Source: Bosea sp. NBC_00550
Lineage (GTDB): Bacteria > Pseudomonadota > Alphaproteobacteria > Rhizobiales > Beijerinckiaceae
Direction: 5' to 3'
Length of the DNA: 64,000 nt
NCBI RefSeq assembly: GCF_026020075.1
Contig: NZ_CP102772.1
Span: forward strand, 620,001 to 684,000
The notes under the pieces were generated by a model, which worked only from the letters and a program-made list of their open reading frames with translations, was not told the origin of the DNA and searched no databases. The first letter of the stretch is position 1, and every line of letters begins with the position of its first letter. The position numbers and the translations under genes were made by a program. Shown in pieces: positions 8,412-17,881 of this stretch.

Positions 8412-8679
8412 ATGGTGAACGTTCAACAGAGCCCTAGCCAGCCGAGCGCCGCCGAATGGCGTGAACAAGCGGAGAAGGCGGTCCACGACCTCCGCGCCCT
8501 ACAGGATCTGGCGGAGGCCATCTTGCACTGGGACTCTGCAACGCCTGAGCAGCTTAGGGCGGCCGCGAATGTTCGGAATGGCCTTCAGGTCGCTTCGAAG
8601 CAAGCGCAAGCCCACGGCCTTGCAGCTAGATGTTGCAAGACGTCGGATCGAACTCCTGATGCAAGTGCTGGCGCGCTAA
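8412..8679 (+). pseudogene. Small helical protein gene, probably frameshifted
   Basis: The first frame from ATG 8412 is protein-like and helical (EWREQAEKAVHDLRALQDLA) up to about residue 70, then degenerates into a Cys/Ser/Arg-rich tail running to 8765. In the neighbouring frame the sequence continues convincingly as LQLDVARRRIELLMQVLAR and stops at 8679. A single-base change near 8610-8630 would join the two. No family recognised. Confidence 0.45.
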
Positions 8680-8719
8680 CATCGCTTCGATCGCAAGGCT
8701 CTGAGCAACGCCTGCTGGT

Positions 8720-9208
8720 TCACCTGGCTCCTGCATCGGGGGGCGCCGCCGGCGTTAGGCCGTGACGGCGCATGATTTCGACCATCTTGGCCCGGTCCGG
8801 TGGACCGCCAGGCGTGGCGTTGACCACTGCGAAGACCTCGCGGAAATACTCCGGACCGATCGCAGCCGGCGTAATCACGCAAAGTGCTTTCGCGTCCTGG
8901 CTTCCATTGTTATCAAACCGATGAACGGCGCCTCGCGGAATGCACAGGGCCTGCCCCGGTCCAACATCGATTTGTTTCCCGTCGACCGTCCAGGTCAGTA
9001 CGCCCGCGATGCCATAGATTGTCTCTTCATAGTGGTCGTGGCTGTGCGGGGGAGCCGGCAATCGCTGAGACGCTGGAACCAGAAGTTCAAACGCTGCAAT
9101 GCTGCCGTTCGAGTTGTCTCCGGTCAGCAGGAAATGGACGGCGAGCCCCTTGGTCACAATGGCTTCGTCGGACGGGTTGGTGCGAGGACCTACGGCTAGC
9201 TGTGGCAT
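8720..9208 (-). CDS. Cupin-domain protein
   Basis: 162 residues. The two cupin motifs are clear: PPHSHDHYEETIYGIAG (His, His and Glu metal ligands) and PGQALCIPRGAVHRF (final His). Such single-domain cupins act as small metal-dependent dioxygenases or binding proteins. It is divergent from a MarR-family gene, with only about 90 bp between them filled by a large palindrome, so the MarR protein very probably controls it. Confidence 0.85.
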   Translation of the reverse strand: MPQLAVGPRTNPSDEAIVTKGLAVHFLLTGDNSNGSIAAFELLVPASQRLPAPPHSHDHYEETIYGIAGVLTWTVDGKQIDVGPGQALCIPRGAVHRFDNNGSQDAKALCVITPAAIGPEYFREVFAVVNATPGGPPDRAKMVEIMRRHGLTPAAPPDAGAR

Positions 9209-9223
9209 TGCGAACCCCCTTGA

Positions 9224-9265
9224 GGTAAACTACGTTTACCACTGCAGTGGTAAACTTCATTTACC
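9224..9265. promoter_or_regulatory. Double palindromic operator between cupin and MarR genes
   Basis: Two inverted repeats lie in tandem: GGTAAAC-TAC-GTTTACC (9224-9240) and GGTAAAC-TTC-ATTTACC (9249-9265). They are joined by CACTGCAGTG-type symmetry, so the entire 42 bp is a near-perfect palindrome centred on CTGCAG. Position and symmetry fit the binding site of the divergent MarR regulator. Confidence 0.8.
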
Positions 9266-9298
9266 GGAAGTCAATGCCATATCTCAGAGAGCCTGCCG

Positions 9299-9736
9299 AT
9301 GAGAACCGAGGACATGCTGATCGGCGCCTTGCTGCGCGTTCCGGCCCAGGCAATCCAGCGGCGTCTCATCAAGGAGCTCAACGCCGCAGGTTTTGACGAG
9401 TTGCGCTTGCCACATATGGCGGTGTTGCAGTTTCCCGGTCCTGATCAAGTTCGCCCGGCCACGCTCGCCGAGCGAGCCGGCATGAGCAAGCAGGCCATCA
9501 ACCAACTGCTCCGAAGCCTGGAGGGCTTCGGCTATATCATCCGGTCGGATGTTCCGGGCGACGGCAACGCGCGGGAAATCCGCTTTACCGAACGTGGACA
9601 CGCTGCATTTCGGAAGATGGTCGATATATTGCGAGACATCGAGCACGAGTGGAGCATCGAACTTGGGCCCCAGCGTTTCACCGAGCTCAAGGCCCTGCTG
9701 TTTCTCGTCTGGGATGGTCCATTGGCTCGCCAGTAA
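9299..9736 (+). CDS. MarR-family transcriptional regulator
   Basis: 145 residues with a winged helix-turn-helix in the middle: RPATLAERAGMSKQAINQLL is the recognition region, then the wing around DVPGDGNAREIRFTERG. MarR proteins bind as dimers to palindromic operators and release on binding phenolic or oxidised ligands. The divergent cupin gene and the 42-bp palindrome upstream make an autoregulated cupin/MarR pair likely. The ligand is unknown. Confidence 0.88.
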   Translation: MRTEDMLIGALLRVPAQAIQRRLIKELNAAGFDELRLPHMAVLQFPGPDQVRPATLAERAGMSKQAINQLLRSLEGFGYIIRSDVPGDGNAREIRFTERGHAAFRKMVDILRDIEHEWSIELGPQRFTELKALLFLVWDGPLARQ

Positions 9737-9743
9737 CGTGACT

Positions 9744-10085
9744 CTAAAATACGCCGCATAAGGTGTTTTCAGCCTTTTTGCAGAAGCGCCTAACGGCCGC
9801 GAGGGCCTCGTCGGAGAACTTGATCCTGGCCAGCGTGATCCAGGCGAAGGTCCGCTCGACTATCCACCGCCGCGGCAGCACCTCGAAGTCCTTGGCGTGA
9901 GCGCCGCGGCGGATGATGTCCAGAGTGATGTGGGTCTTGTCGGCGGTCCATTGCGCGAGGCGACCGGCATTGCCGCCTTCAGCGAAGAGGCGGCTAACGA
10001 AAGGGTAACGCTGGCGAGAGCCTTTGAGCGGCAGCTTGCCGCCATCACCATCCTGCACGTCGGCGGCATCTCTGCGCGCGCACAT
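9744..10085 (-). pseudogene. IS5-type transposase remnant
   Basis: The minus frame carries recognisable C-terminal pieces of an IS5-family DDE transposase: DVQDGDGGKLPL, FVSRLFAEGGNAGRLAQW, then KDFEVLPRRWIVERTFAW with the catalytic Glu. The N-terminal half with the first Asp is missing. After RTFAWI the sequence jumps to a divergent tail, suggesting an internal deletion of the usual RNRRLAKDFE block. It ends 8 bp from the MarR stop. Non-functional. Confidence 0.75.
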
Positions 10086-10280
10086 CGCTCGATTGCGGCG
10101 AGTCATGGTAACAAACGCTTTAGCTTAAGCGTTTCTGGCTTCACTTACGATTCACCCAAAGGGGTAAATCTCCGATTCATCCTGATATTTAAACTCGTTT
10201 TCATCCGTGCCGCCTATGGTGTTCTTCAGAAGCGGATCGGGAGTTTAATCCTGACCGATGCTCAACAGGCGGGATATACC

Positions 10281-10793
10281 ATGAAAGCGAGCGTTAAGAC
10301 TTCAGCTGATCCGAAGTCGGAAGAATCTGATCTGAATGTGAAGCCTCTTTACCTTGAGTCTCTGGCCCTGGTTGAACGGCTGCATCGGCGTCTTCTGGAC
10401 GTCATCAAGGACGAGTTCGAGCGCCGTGGACGCGACGACGTCAACAGCGTCCAGGCGCTGCTGCTCTACAATATCGGCGATGCCGAGCTCTCCGCCAGCG
10501 AGCTGCGGACGCGCGGTTACTATCTCGGCTCGAACGTCTCCTACAACGTTAAGAAGCTGGTCGAACTCGGCTACCTCCATCATGCGCGGTCGCGCATCGA
10601 TCGCCGCTCGGTCCGTATCAGCCTGACCGAGAAGGGCGCCGAAGTGCACAATCTCGTGAGGGGCGTCTACGACAAGCACGTCCGCACAGTCGAGCAGATC
10701 GGCGGCATCGCCCCTGACGACTTCGAGCGCATGAACAACGCGCTGCTGCGTCTGGAGCGCTTCTGGTCCGATCAGATCCGCTACAAGCTCTGA
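10281..10793 (+). CDS. ldtR: MarR-family winged-helix regulator, LdtR-like
   Basis: 170 residues from the ATG at 10281. The N-terminal tail is polar, the DNA-binding part includes SASELRTRGYYLGSNVSYNV and the wing ARSRIDRRSVRISLTEKG, and a long dimerisation helix ends the protein. This closely resembles LdtR, which in Liberibacter and relatives activates an L,D-transpeptidase gene and responds to osmotic and small-molecule signals. No transpeptidase gene is beside it here. A longer in-frame upstream extension overlaps the IS remnant and is rejected. Confidence 0.8.
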   Translation: MKASVKTSADPKSEESDLNVKPLYLESLALVERLHRRLLDVIKDEFERRGRDDVNSVQALLLYNIGDAELSASELRTRGYYLGSNVSYNVKKLVELGYLHHARSRIDRRSVRISLTEKGAEVHNLVRGVYDKHVRTVEQIGGIAPDDFERMNNALLRLERFWSDQIRYKL

Positions 10794-11043
10794 GAAAAGT
10801 GCCGTCCAGCCTGCCATCCGCAGGTCCAAGCGGCTCTTCGAAAGCTCCCTGCCCAACACGTCCGCCGGCCGGATTTGCGCCCCAGGCCAGTTTCCAGATA
10901 GGCCGCGCCGACGAGTAGCGTGCTTGCCTCGCTGGTGGGACAACAACCGGAAAACTGACTTTCAAACCGCGTGTTCAAATCCTACGAGCATGCCGACGTG
11001 TCGATGCAACGGGTTGAATGACTGCTCTGCCGCTTTCTTCTTA

Positions 11044-11051
11044 GGTTCGGC
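11044..11051. repeat. Left target-site duplication of the IS256-type element
   Basis: GGTTCGGC here is repeated exactly at 12411-12418, immediately outside the two terminal inverted repeats. Eight bases is within the usual range for IS256-family insertion. Confidence 0.8.
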
Positions 11052-12410
11052 GGTTGTGTCCCATAGCGTGGTGTAGCTGAGGGTGGTCATCGGCGATTGC
11101 CGGTTAGGTTTGGGTTGCGAACGCAAACCTTAAACCGAGAGATCCCCGATGACCGACGAGATGATGAACCTGCGCGGGCTGCTGGAGAAGAGCCCTGACG
11201 CCGATCTTCTGCGCGAGATGATCGGCTTTGCCGCCCAGCGCCTGATGGAGCTGGAGATCGGCGGACTGACCGGCGCCGGCTTTGGCGAGAAGAGCCCCGA
11301 GCGGCTGGCGCAGCGCAACGGCTATCGCGAGCGGGACTGGGAGACGCGCCGGCACGGTCGAGCTGCGCATCCCCAAGCTGAGGAAGGGCAGCTATTTCCC
11401 GGGCTTCCTCGAGCCCCGCCGCATGGCCGAGAAGGCGCTCACCGCGGTGATTCAGGAGGCCTACATCCAGGGCATCTCGACCCGCTCGGTCGACGACCTG
11501 GTCAAGGCGATGGGCATGAGCGGCATCTCCAAGAGCCAGGTCTCGCGGCTCTGCGAGGAGATCGACGAGCGTGTGCAGGCCTTCCTCGACCGGCCGATCG
11601 AGGGTGACTGGCCCTATCTCTGGATCGACGCGACCTATGTGAAGGTCCGCCAGGCCGGGCGGATCGTCTCTGTAGCGGTGATCGTCGCCGTCGGCGTCAA
11701 CAGCGACGGAAGGCGCGAGGTGCTGGGCATGGATATCGGTCCCTCCGAGGCAGAGACCTTCTGGATCGCCTTCCTGCGCAAGCTGGCCAGGCGCGGCCTG
11801 CGCGGCGTCAAACTCGTCATCTCCGACAGCCATGAAGGCATCAAGGCGGCCGTCTCGAAGGTTCTGACCGCGACCTGGCAGCGCTGCCGCGTTCACTTCA
11901 TGAGGAACGCGCTCGCCCATGCTGGCCGCTCGGGACGGCGTGTCGTCTCTGCCTTCATCGCCACGGCGTTTGCCCAGGATGATGCGACGGCGGCCAGCCA
12001 GCAGTGGCGCAGGGTCGCCGATCAGCTCAGGCCGACGGTGCCCAAGCTCGCCGCTCTGATGGACACAGCCGAGACCGACGTGCTGGCCTACATGACCTTT
12101 CCGACGCAGCACCGCGCCAAGCTGCACAGCACCAACCCGCTGGAGCGCCTCAACGGCGAAATCAAACGCCGCACCGAGGTCGTCGGCATCTTCCCCAACG
12201 AAGCCGCCATCACCCGGCTCGTCGGCGCGATCCTGCTTGAACAGAACGATGAATGGGCCGTCCAGCGCGCCCGCTACATCACGCTGGAAAGCATCGCGCC
12301 GATCAGCGATGATCCCATTGTCAGCCTGCCAGCCGTGGCCGCCTGACAACCCCGGCCAAGCCGGCATCGGGGTGGCTCCGCGAAGCTACACCACCATCAG
12401 GGACACGACC
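11052..12410 (+). mobile_element. IS256-family insertion sequence, 1359 bp, complete ends
   Basis: The left end begins GGTTGTGTCCCATAGCGTGG and the right end, reversed, GGTCGTGTCCCTGATGGTGG; both continue into TGTAGCT. Perfect 8-bp direct repeats (GGTTCGGC) flank the element. The interior is one transposase gene, now frameshifted. Intact ends plus duplication indicate a simple, fairly recent insertion into what was intergenic DNA downstream of ldtR. Confidence 0.88.
11149..12346 (+). pseudogene. IS256-family transposase, disrupted by one frameshift
   Basis: The frame starting [20 protein letters not shown] runs to RERDWETR (about 11349) and then leaves the family; the matching continuation [14 protein letters not shown] begins in the next frame at about 11348. 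All catalytic parts are present: [10 protein letters not shown] (first Asp), [12 protein letters not shown] (second Asp) and [15 protein letters not shown] (Glu). A two-base loss or one-base gain around 11348 separates the N-terminal DNA-binding part from the catalytic domain, so the copy should be inactive unless an in-trans transposase acts on its ends. Confidence 0.85.
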
Positions 12411-12418
12411 GGTTCGGC
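12411..12418. repeat. Right target-site duplication of the IS256-type element
   Basis: GGTTCGGC, identical to 11044-11051, directly follows the right inverted repeat. Confidence 0.8.
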
Positions 12419-13402
12419 CGTCAGCGATCGGGCTGCTGGTCATTGTCTATTGGCCTCAGTGCCTCTCTGATTGGGGTCGCTAAGGTCAACCGGCCAGGCT
12501 CAAATCGCCCATTTCCGTGACAGTGCAGTGCTGCGCGGTTCTTCTGTTTTCACAGGGGACACCGGGGGAGGCGCTCTAGTATCTCTGCGATGGCGGGGGG
12601 GCAAATAGCGGAGCTGGCAAGAACATTCTCCAGCTACCCCCGCCGTTTCAGGAGTGGGTCGTCTCGGACGCGGGGCAACAAGACCCGGCAAGGGGATGAC
12701 GAGCCGAGAACGATCGAGCCCACAGCAATCTAACGGGTGCGACAATTTGGCCGCGACCTTCGCGGGCGTTCACCGAAATTCACCGGCAGCGCCGAAAATT
12801 GCTGGCCTTTTTGTTGGCCTTCGCGGCAATCGATTTAGAGAAATGGATGTAAATACAACGGCATACGGACGTATTGTGTTTCCCGTAGGTCGCGCCACTT
12901 CAGTGGCACCAAAGAAGATCCATTGAAAACAACGGGTTTATTGGATTTTATTTCGATGTGGACCCAGTGGGTCTCTTCGAATGGACCCCAAATTTTTGGG
13001 AGCGTTCTTCAAGCATGGTGGATGTGGCCGGGCCATGGCGGTGCCGTCGTCGCTTGATATCGATCACCGCGCTGGGCGAAGCTTCCAGCGAACGAGCGGG
13101 CATTGAGGTGATGAGAGTGCGCCTTGGAAGCACCACCTGCGGCTCGACGCTGACCTCATCGAGCGATGGGCGTCTAGGCCGCATCAATCAGAGCGTCGAT
13201 CCTTCCTGGTGGAGCGTACGGTAGGTCACCTACGCCATGCGGAAGCTGGACGACCGGTGAAGCTATCCACTGATCTGCTAACGGCCGCGATTGCAGCGTC
13301 CGATTTCCGGCCACCGCGTCGGATTTCAACCAAATGAACAACCACCGAGCGCATGTCACTCGGCTCCGCTCACATTGCGCCTTGCTGGGCCTGGACCGCC
13401 GG
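12419..13402. other. About 1 kb without a supported gene; contains a nested hairpin
   Basis: Open frames here (for example 12654-12926 plus and 12948-13187 minus) have Arg/Ser/Pro-rich, non-protein-like translations and no ribosome sites. Local features are a nested stem-loop at 12592-12644 and AT-rich segments around 12840-12960. It may be decayed mobile DNA, but I cannot identify a source. Confidence 0.5.
12592..12644. other. Nested inverted repeat
   Basis: An outer stem GGCGGGGG (12592-12599) pairs with CCCCCGCC (12637-12644). Inside it AGCTGG (12612-12617) pairs with CCAGCT (12630-12635). There is no T-run after it, so a classical terminator is not indicated. Confidence 0.4.
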
Positions 13403-14572
13403 TCAGGCCGCTCGGCCGATCTTGCGCGGCTTTGCGATTTCGATGCGATTCCGGCCCATCTTCTTGGCGCGGTAAAGGGCGCGGTCCGCCGCGGCCAGAA
13501 GCTCGGTCAGGTCGACGTCGCCCGTCCCGGCTTCTGCCAGGCCGACGCTGACCGTCGCGGGGATGCCCAGCCCGTCAGCGCGGGCCGTCATTTCGGCAAA
13601 TCGCTCGGCGACGCTCTGTCCGACCGCGCGGGCTTCCTGTCCGGCCGTGTTCGGCAGCAGGATCGCGAATTCTTCCCCACCGAGACGAACGCCCATGGCA
13701 TCGGGCCCGGCAGTCTCGCGGGCGATGCTGGCGAAGAGCTTCAGGACGCGATCTCCGGCGTCGTGGCCATATTTGTCATTGATCGTCTTGAAATGATCGA
13801 GATCGAAGGCGAGCAACGAATGCGGCGCGCTTGTGCCCTGCTGCCGCAGCAACTCGGCGCCGAGCTCGAAAAAGCCGTGGCGGTTGTTGAGGCCGGTCAG
13901 GTAGTCGGTGCGGGACGCCGCCAGAAGCCCGGCCCGCTCCTCCTCCCGCACGAGCGCGAGAAACGACATGGGCATCGCAACAGAGAACAGCACCGCCTCG
14001 TACATCGTCATCTTGGCCACGATGGGCAGCATCCCGTCGCCGTAGAGCGCCACGATGACCGGCACGACGAAGGTGCGGGCGCCGTAGAAGGCGCTATGGC
14101 AAACGAAGACGGCAATCGCGATCGGCCGAGAGCGCAGTCCTTTTGCCGTCCGGCTGCGATAGAGCGTGAATGCGGTCAGGGCGCTGATGGCTGCGATGGG
14201 AAACGCGCTGACATGGTTCCAGAAGATGCTTCCCCAGCCGGCTCCGGCGAGAAGCCAGGCAGCGCCGATAGCCGCCAGGAGGCAGGCAATGTGACTCGGG
14301 CGCCAGCCCTTGCCATCCAGCGCTGCGGCGCCCTGCAGCACGAGCAGGTAGCCGAGCATCATGACGACATTCGTCAGGGCAGGGCCGACGACGCCCGGAA
14401 ACGCCGCGCGATTCATGGCGAGGACGCAGCCGACGGCGAATGCGGCATAGGCGGCTGCCCAAAGGTCGAGTTCCCGCGACCGCGGGGCATGCGCTTTCCG
14501 CTCCCAGAGTGTCATCGCGAACGCGATGAGGAGCGTTCCGATCGTGAGGTACCAGAGGGTCGGAAGATCCAT
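13403..14572 (-). CDS. Membrane-anchored diguanylate cyclase (GGDEF)
   Basis: 389 residues. The N-terminal half holds about six hydrophobic segments (the first at residues 7-22), forming a membrane sensor module. A linker leads to the GGDEF domain: DYLTGLNNRHGF, FDLDHFKTINDKYGHDAGD, and the active site RLGGEEF. It should make cyclic di-GMP from two GTP. The product-inhibition RxxD motif normally just before GGEEF is not seen; the equivalent stretch reads AGPDAMGVRL, so allosteric feedback may be absent. It stands alone between two gene-poor intervals. Confidence 0.88.
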   Translation of the reverse strand: MDLPTLWYLTIGTLLIAFAMTLWERKAHAPRSRELDLWAAAYAAFAVGCVLAMNRAAFPGVVGPALTNVVMMLGYLLVLQGAAALDGKGWRPSHIACLLAAIGAAWLLAGAGWGSIFWNHVSAFPIAAISALTAFTLYRSRTAKGLRSRPIAIAVFVCHSAFYGARTFVVPVIVALYGDGMLPIVAKMTMYEAVLFSVAMPMSFLALVREEERAGLLAASRTDYLTGLNNRHGFFELGAELLRQQGTSAPHSLLAFDLDHFKTINDKYGHDAGDRVLKLFASIARETAGPDAMGVRLGGEEFAILLPNTAGQEARAVGQSVAERFAEMTARADGLGIPATVSVGLAEAGTGDVDLTELLAAADRALYRAKKMGRNRIEIAKPRKIGRAA

Positions 14573-15167
14573 CGGTATCGTCGTATCAACGGGCCTGTGT
14601 TCAGCTCCCGGGCATTATGGAGGACGTTCCATTCTGCCTGGTACGTGAGGCTACGCTGGCAGAAATGAGTTAATTTCAGCTTGTGAGCGGGCGCGTGGTG
14701 CGGTTGATCACCGTGCGCGAACGGTATTGGTGAAATCTAAACAAAAATACATTTACAGCCGCGATGATCGGTATTCGCGTATATCATGCTATTGAATTTG
14801 ATATGGTCTCTAATAAATCTCTGAAATAGCGGCGGATATCATTTGCGTAAGATATAAGTATTATTTTCAGCGGGTATTCTGAATTTGGCTGCGCGCGTCG
14901 GCGGTTTTGCGCGGTGTGCTCGGAGTCCGCCTTGTCACTCCAAGCGCAGCACATCGTCGCTGTCCCGGTGGAAGGCGGTCGCAGAGCGCCAAGGAGCGGG
15001 CGTCGGACGAGCGATCCAATCGCCGCTCTGTAGCGCCGTCATGCCTTTGATCTCTCTTTCGCCTGATTTCGGCTGAAGTTCGGTCTTTACCGACCCGCCG
15101 GCCTTTCCTAGCTTCAGTGTAATCGGTCGCGACAAGACCGAACGGATATGGGAGGACGGCCATAGCC
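14573..15167. other. Gene-free interval upstream of the ROK operon
   Basis: About 600 bp with no supported gene. The part at 14700-14880 is distinctly AT-rich compared with its surroundings and probably holds promoters for the divergent cyclase gene and the sugar operon. No clear operator palindrome was found by eye. Confidence 0.45.
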
Positions 15168-16364
15168 TTGCCCTGGCACAGGTTGAGTCCGGACGAGCTC
15201 GCGCTGCTCGAGGCGACCTTCTGGTCGGGCGGCGTCGCACGCCACGCGCTCGCGGATGCGCTTCAGTTCTCGCGCAGCAAGACCAATGCGCTCGCTGCCG
15301 GCCTGCTCGATCAGGGCTTGCTCGACGAGGCTGGTGTCCAGCATTCGACCGGCGGGCGCCGCCCCGAGACGCTCAGGGTCCACGGCCGCATCGGCGTGCT
15401 TGTCGGCGTCGATATCGGTGCGACCAGCCTCGACGTGGCGTTGCTGCGACCGGATCTCTCCCTCATAGCCCGGCATTCGCAGGAGGCTGATGTCCAGGCG
15501 GGGCCGGGGCCGATCATGGCGCGTCTGCGCAGTCTGCTGCCCGCCATGCTGGCACAGCACGGTATTGCCGAGGACCGGATCCTCGCGGTCGGCATCGGCG
15601 TGCCCGGCCCGGTCAACTTCGCCATCGGCCAGCTCGTCAACCCGCCGCTCATGCCGGGCTGGGACAGCTACGCCATCCGCGACGACATGCGCGAGATCAC
15701 CGATGCCCCGGTCTTCGTCGACAACGACGTGAATCTGATGGCGCTCGGCGTGCTCTGGCGCCAGCGCAAGCAGATCGACAATTTCCTGGTCATCAAGGTC
15801 GGCACCGGCATCGGCTGCGGCATCGTCTGCCATGGCGAGCTCTATCGCGGCGCCACGGGCTCGGCCGGCGATATCGGCCATATCTGCGCCGACCCCGAAG
15901 GTCCGCTGTGCCGCTGCGGCAACCGCGGCTGCGTCGAGGCCATGGCGGCGGCGCCGGCGATCGTGGCGATGGGAACCGATGCGGCGAAGAGCGGGCGCAG
16001 CCCGGCGCTTGCCGCGAGATTTGCCGAGAAGGGCAGGGTGGATGCGAGCGATGTCGGTGCGGCCTCTCGCGCCGGCGATGCGGAGGCCGATGCCATCGTG
16101 CGCCGCTCCGGCCGGCTGATCGGGCAGGTGCTCGCGGCGCTCGTCAATTTCTACAACCCGTCGCATATCTTCATCGGCGGCGGCGTCTCGGCGATCGGAC
16201 CGATGTTCCTGGCCGCGATCCGCCAGAGCGTGAACCAGCGTTCGCTGGCGCTTTCGACCCGCCATCTCGAAATCACCGCCGCTCCGCTCGGCCCTGAAAC
16301 GGGGCTGATCGGTGCCGGCGTGCTCGCCATGCGCGAGGCCCTGCGCAGCGGGAGCCTGGCATGA
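15168..16364 (+). CDS. ROK-family transcriptional regulator/sugar kinase-like protein
   Basis: 398 residues from a TTG start with GGAGG 12 bp upstream. An N-terminal winged helix (LSPDELALLEATFWSGGVAR, then FSRSKTNALAAGLLDQG) precedes a ROK domain with VGVDIGATSLDVAL and the zinc-type motif CRCGNRGCVEA. XylR/NagC-like ROK proteins sense sugars and repress transport genes. Its stop overlaps the start of the ABC ATPase gene (ATGA), so regulator and transporter are translationally coupled. The sugar is not identifiable. Confidence 0.85.
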   Translation: MPWHRLSPDELALLEATFWSGGVARHALADALQFSRSKTNALAAGLLDQGLLDEAGVQHSTGGRRPETLRVHGRIGVLVGVDIGATSLDVALLRPDLSLIARHSQEADVQAGPGPIMARLRSLLPAMLAQHGIAEDRILAVGIGVPGPVNFAIGQLVNPPLMPGWDSYAIRDDMREITDAPVFVDNDVNLMALGVLWRQRKQIDNFLVIKVGTGIGCGIVCHGELYRGATGSAGDIGHICADPEGPLCRCGNRGCVEAMAAAPAIVAMGTDAAKSGRSPALAARFAEKGRVDASDVGAASRAGDAEADAIVRRSGRLIGQVLAALVNFYNPSHIFIGGGVSAIGPMFLAAIRQSVNQRSLALSTRHLEITAAPLGPETGLIGAGVLAMREALRSGSLA

Positions 16365-17881
16365 GCGAAATACGGCAGGATCGTCCGGGCTTGTCCGTCG
16401 CCTTCGACGGCATCGTCAAGCGCTTCGGGCCGGTCCAAGTGCTGCACGGCGTCTCCTTCGCGCTCGAACCCGGCCGCGTCTACGGGCTGCTCGGCGAGAA
16501 CGGCGCCGGCAAGTCGACCCTGATGAAGATCCTCGCCGGCTATGAGCAACCGAGCGAAGGCCGCGTGCTCGTCGATGGCGAGGCTGTCGCTTTTGCCGGC
16601 TCGCGAGACGCCGAGGCGCGCGGCATCGTCCTGATCCACCAGGAATTCAACCTGGCCGAGGATTTGTCGATCGCCGGCAATGTCTTCCTCGGGCATGAGC
16701 GGCGGCAGGGCTGGTTTCTCGACGAGCGCGCCATGCGCCGGGAGGCTCAGGCGGCTCTTGCCGAAGTCGGTCTCGCCCGCGATCCCGAGACGCCGGTGCG
16801 GCGCCTGATCGTCGCCGAGAAGCAGCTCGTCGAGATCGCCAAGGCGCTCTCCCGCAAGGCCCGCTTCCTCATCATGGACGAGCCGACGGCGACGCTGACG
16901 CCTTCGGAGGTTGCGCGGCTCTTCGGCCTGATCGAGCGCATGAAGGCGCAAGGCGTCACCATCGTCTACATCTCGCACAAGCTCGACGAGGTCGAGCGCA
17001 TCACCGACGAGGTCGTGGTGATGCGCGACGGCAGGCTGGTCGGCCGTGCGCCCACCGCCTCGCTCACCCGCCACGACATGGCGACGATGATGGTCGGGCG
17101 CGAGATTTCCGATCTCTTCCCCGACAAGATCGAGCCGGAAACTTCCGTAGCGCCGGCACTGCAGGTCGAGGCCTTCAGCGTTCCCGGCTGGGCGCGCGAT
17201 ATTTCCTTCGCGGTTCGGCCGCGCGAAATCCTCGGCTTCGCCGGGCTGGTCGGCGCCGGGCGGACCGAGCTGTTCGAAGGCATCATGGGGCTCAGGCCGG
17301 GCGAGGGCAGGATCACGCTCGACGGCAAGAGCGTCGCGCTGCGCTCGCCGCGGGACGCCGCCCGCAACGGGCTGACCTATCTGAGCGAGGACCGCAAGGG
17401 AAAGGGGCTGCACACCGCCTTTGCGTTGCGCCCGAACCTGACGCTGATGGCGCTGGAGCGCTATGCGACGCCCTGGCTCGATCAGGGCGCCGAACGCGAG
17501 GCGCTGAGGGCGGCGGTCGCCGAATTCGGCATTCGAACCGGCTCGCTGGAGGCCCGCGCAGCCTCGCTCTCCGGCGGCAACCAGCAGAAGCTGGCGCTCG
17601 CCAAGGTTCTGCACCCCCAGCCGAAGGTCCTGGTGCTCGACGAGCCGACGCGCGGCGTCGATGTCGGCGCCAAGCGCGAGATCTATTTCCTGATCCAGAA
17701 GCTCGCGGCGCAGGGGCTCGCAGTCGTGGTCATCTCCTCGGAGCTCGTCGAGCTGATCGGCCTCGCGCACCGCGTCGCGATCATGCGCGAAGGCCGGCTC
17801 GTCACGACGGTGAGCGGCGACGACATGACGGAAGAGACGATGATCGCCTACGCAACGGGAGCGCGCCATGTCGCAGCCTGA
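16361..17881 (+). CDS. Sugar ABC transporter ATP-binding protein (RbsA/MglA type)
   Basis: 506 residues with two ABC cassettes. The first has Walker [15 protein letters not shown] and Walker [10 protein letters not shown]; its signature region is degenerate ([13 protein letters not shown]). The second has the modified loop [13 protein letters not shown], signature [15 protein letters not shown] and Walker [11 protein letters not shown]. This two-domain, one-degenerate layout is standard for carbohydrate CUT2 importers. It drives uptake together with the permease, whose start overlaps the end of this gene by 14 bp. Confidence 0.92.
   Translation: MSEIRQDRPGLSVAFDGIVKRFGPVQVLHGVSFALEPGRVYGLLGENGAGKSTLMKILAGYEQPSEGRVLVDGEAVAFAGSRDAEARGIVLIHQEFNLAEDLSIAGNVFLGHERRQGWFLDERAMRREAQAALAEVGLARDPETPVRRLIVAEKQLVEIAKALSRKARFLIMDEPTATLTPSEVARLFGLIERMKAQGVTIVYISHKLDEVERITDEVVVMRDGRLVGRAPTASLTRHDMATMMVGREISDLFPDKIEPETSVAPALQVEAFSVPGWARDISFAVRPREILGFAGLVGAGRTELFEGIMGLRPGEGRITLDGKSVALRSPRDAARNGLTYLSEDRKGKGLHTAFALRPNLTLMALERYATPWLDQGAEREALRAAVAEFGIRTGSLEARAASLSGGNQQKLALAKVLHPQPKVLVLDEPTRGVDVGAKREIYFLIQKLAAQGLAVVVISSELVELIGLAHRVAIMREGRLVTTVSGDDMTEETMIAYATGARHVAA

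Noticed and set aside
10960..11000. A tRNA T-arm-like GTGTTCAAATCCTAC near 10967-10981
   Set aside because: I could not fold an acceptor stem, D-arm and anticodon arm around it; it is most likely a chance match or a very decayed remnant.
12654..13224. Possible small genes in the gene-free kilobase after the IS256-type element
   Set aside because: Translations do not look like proteins on either strand and none has a ribosome site.
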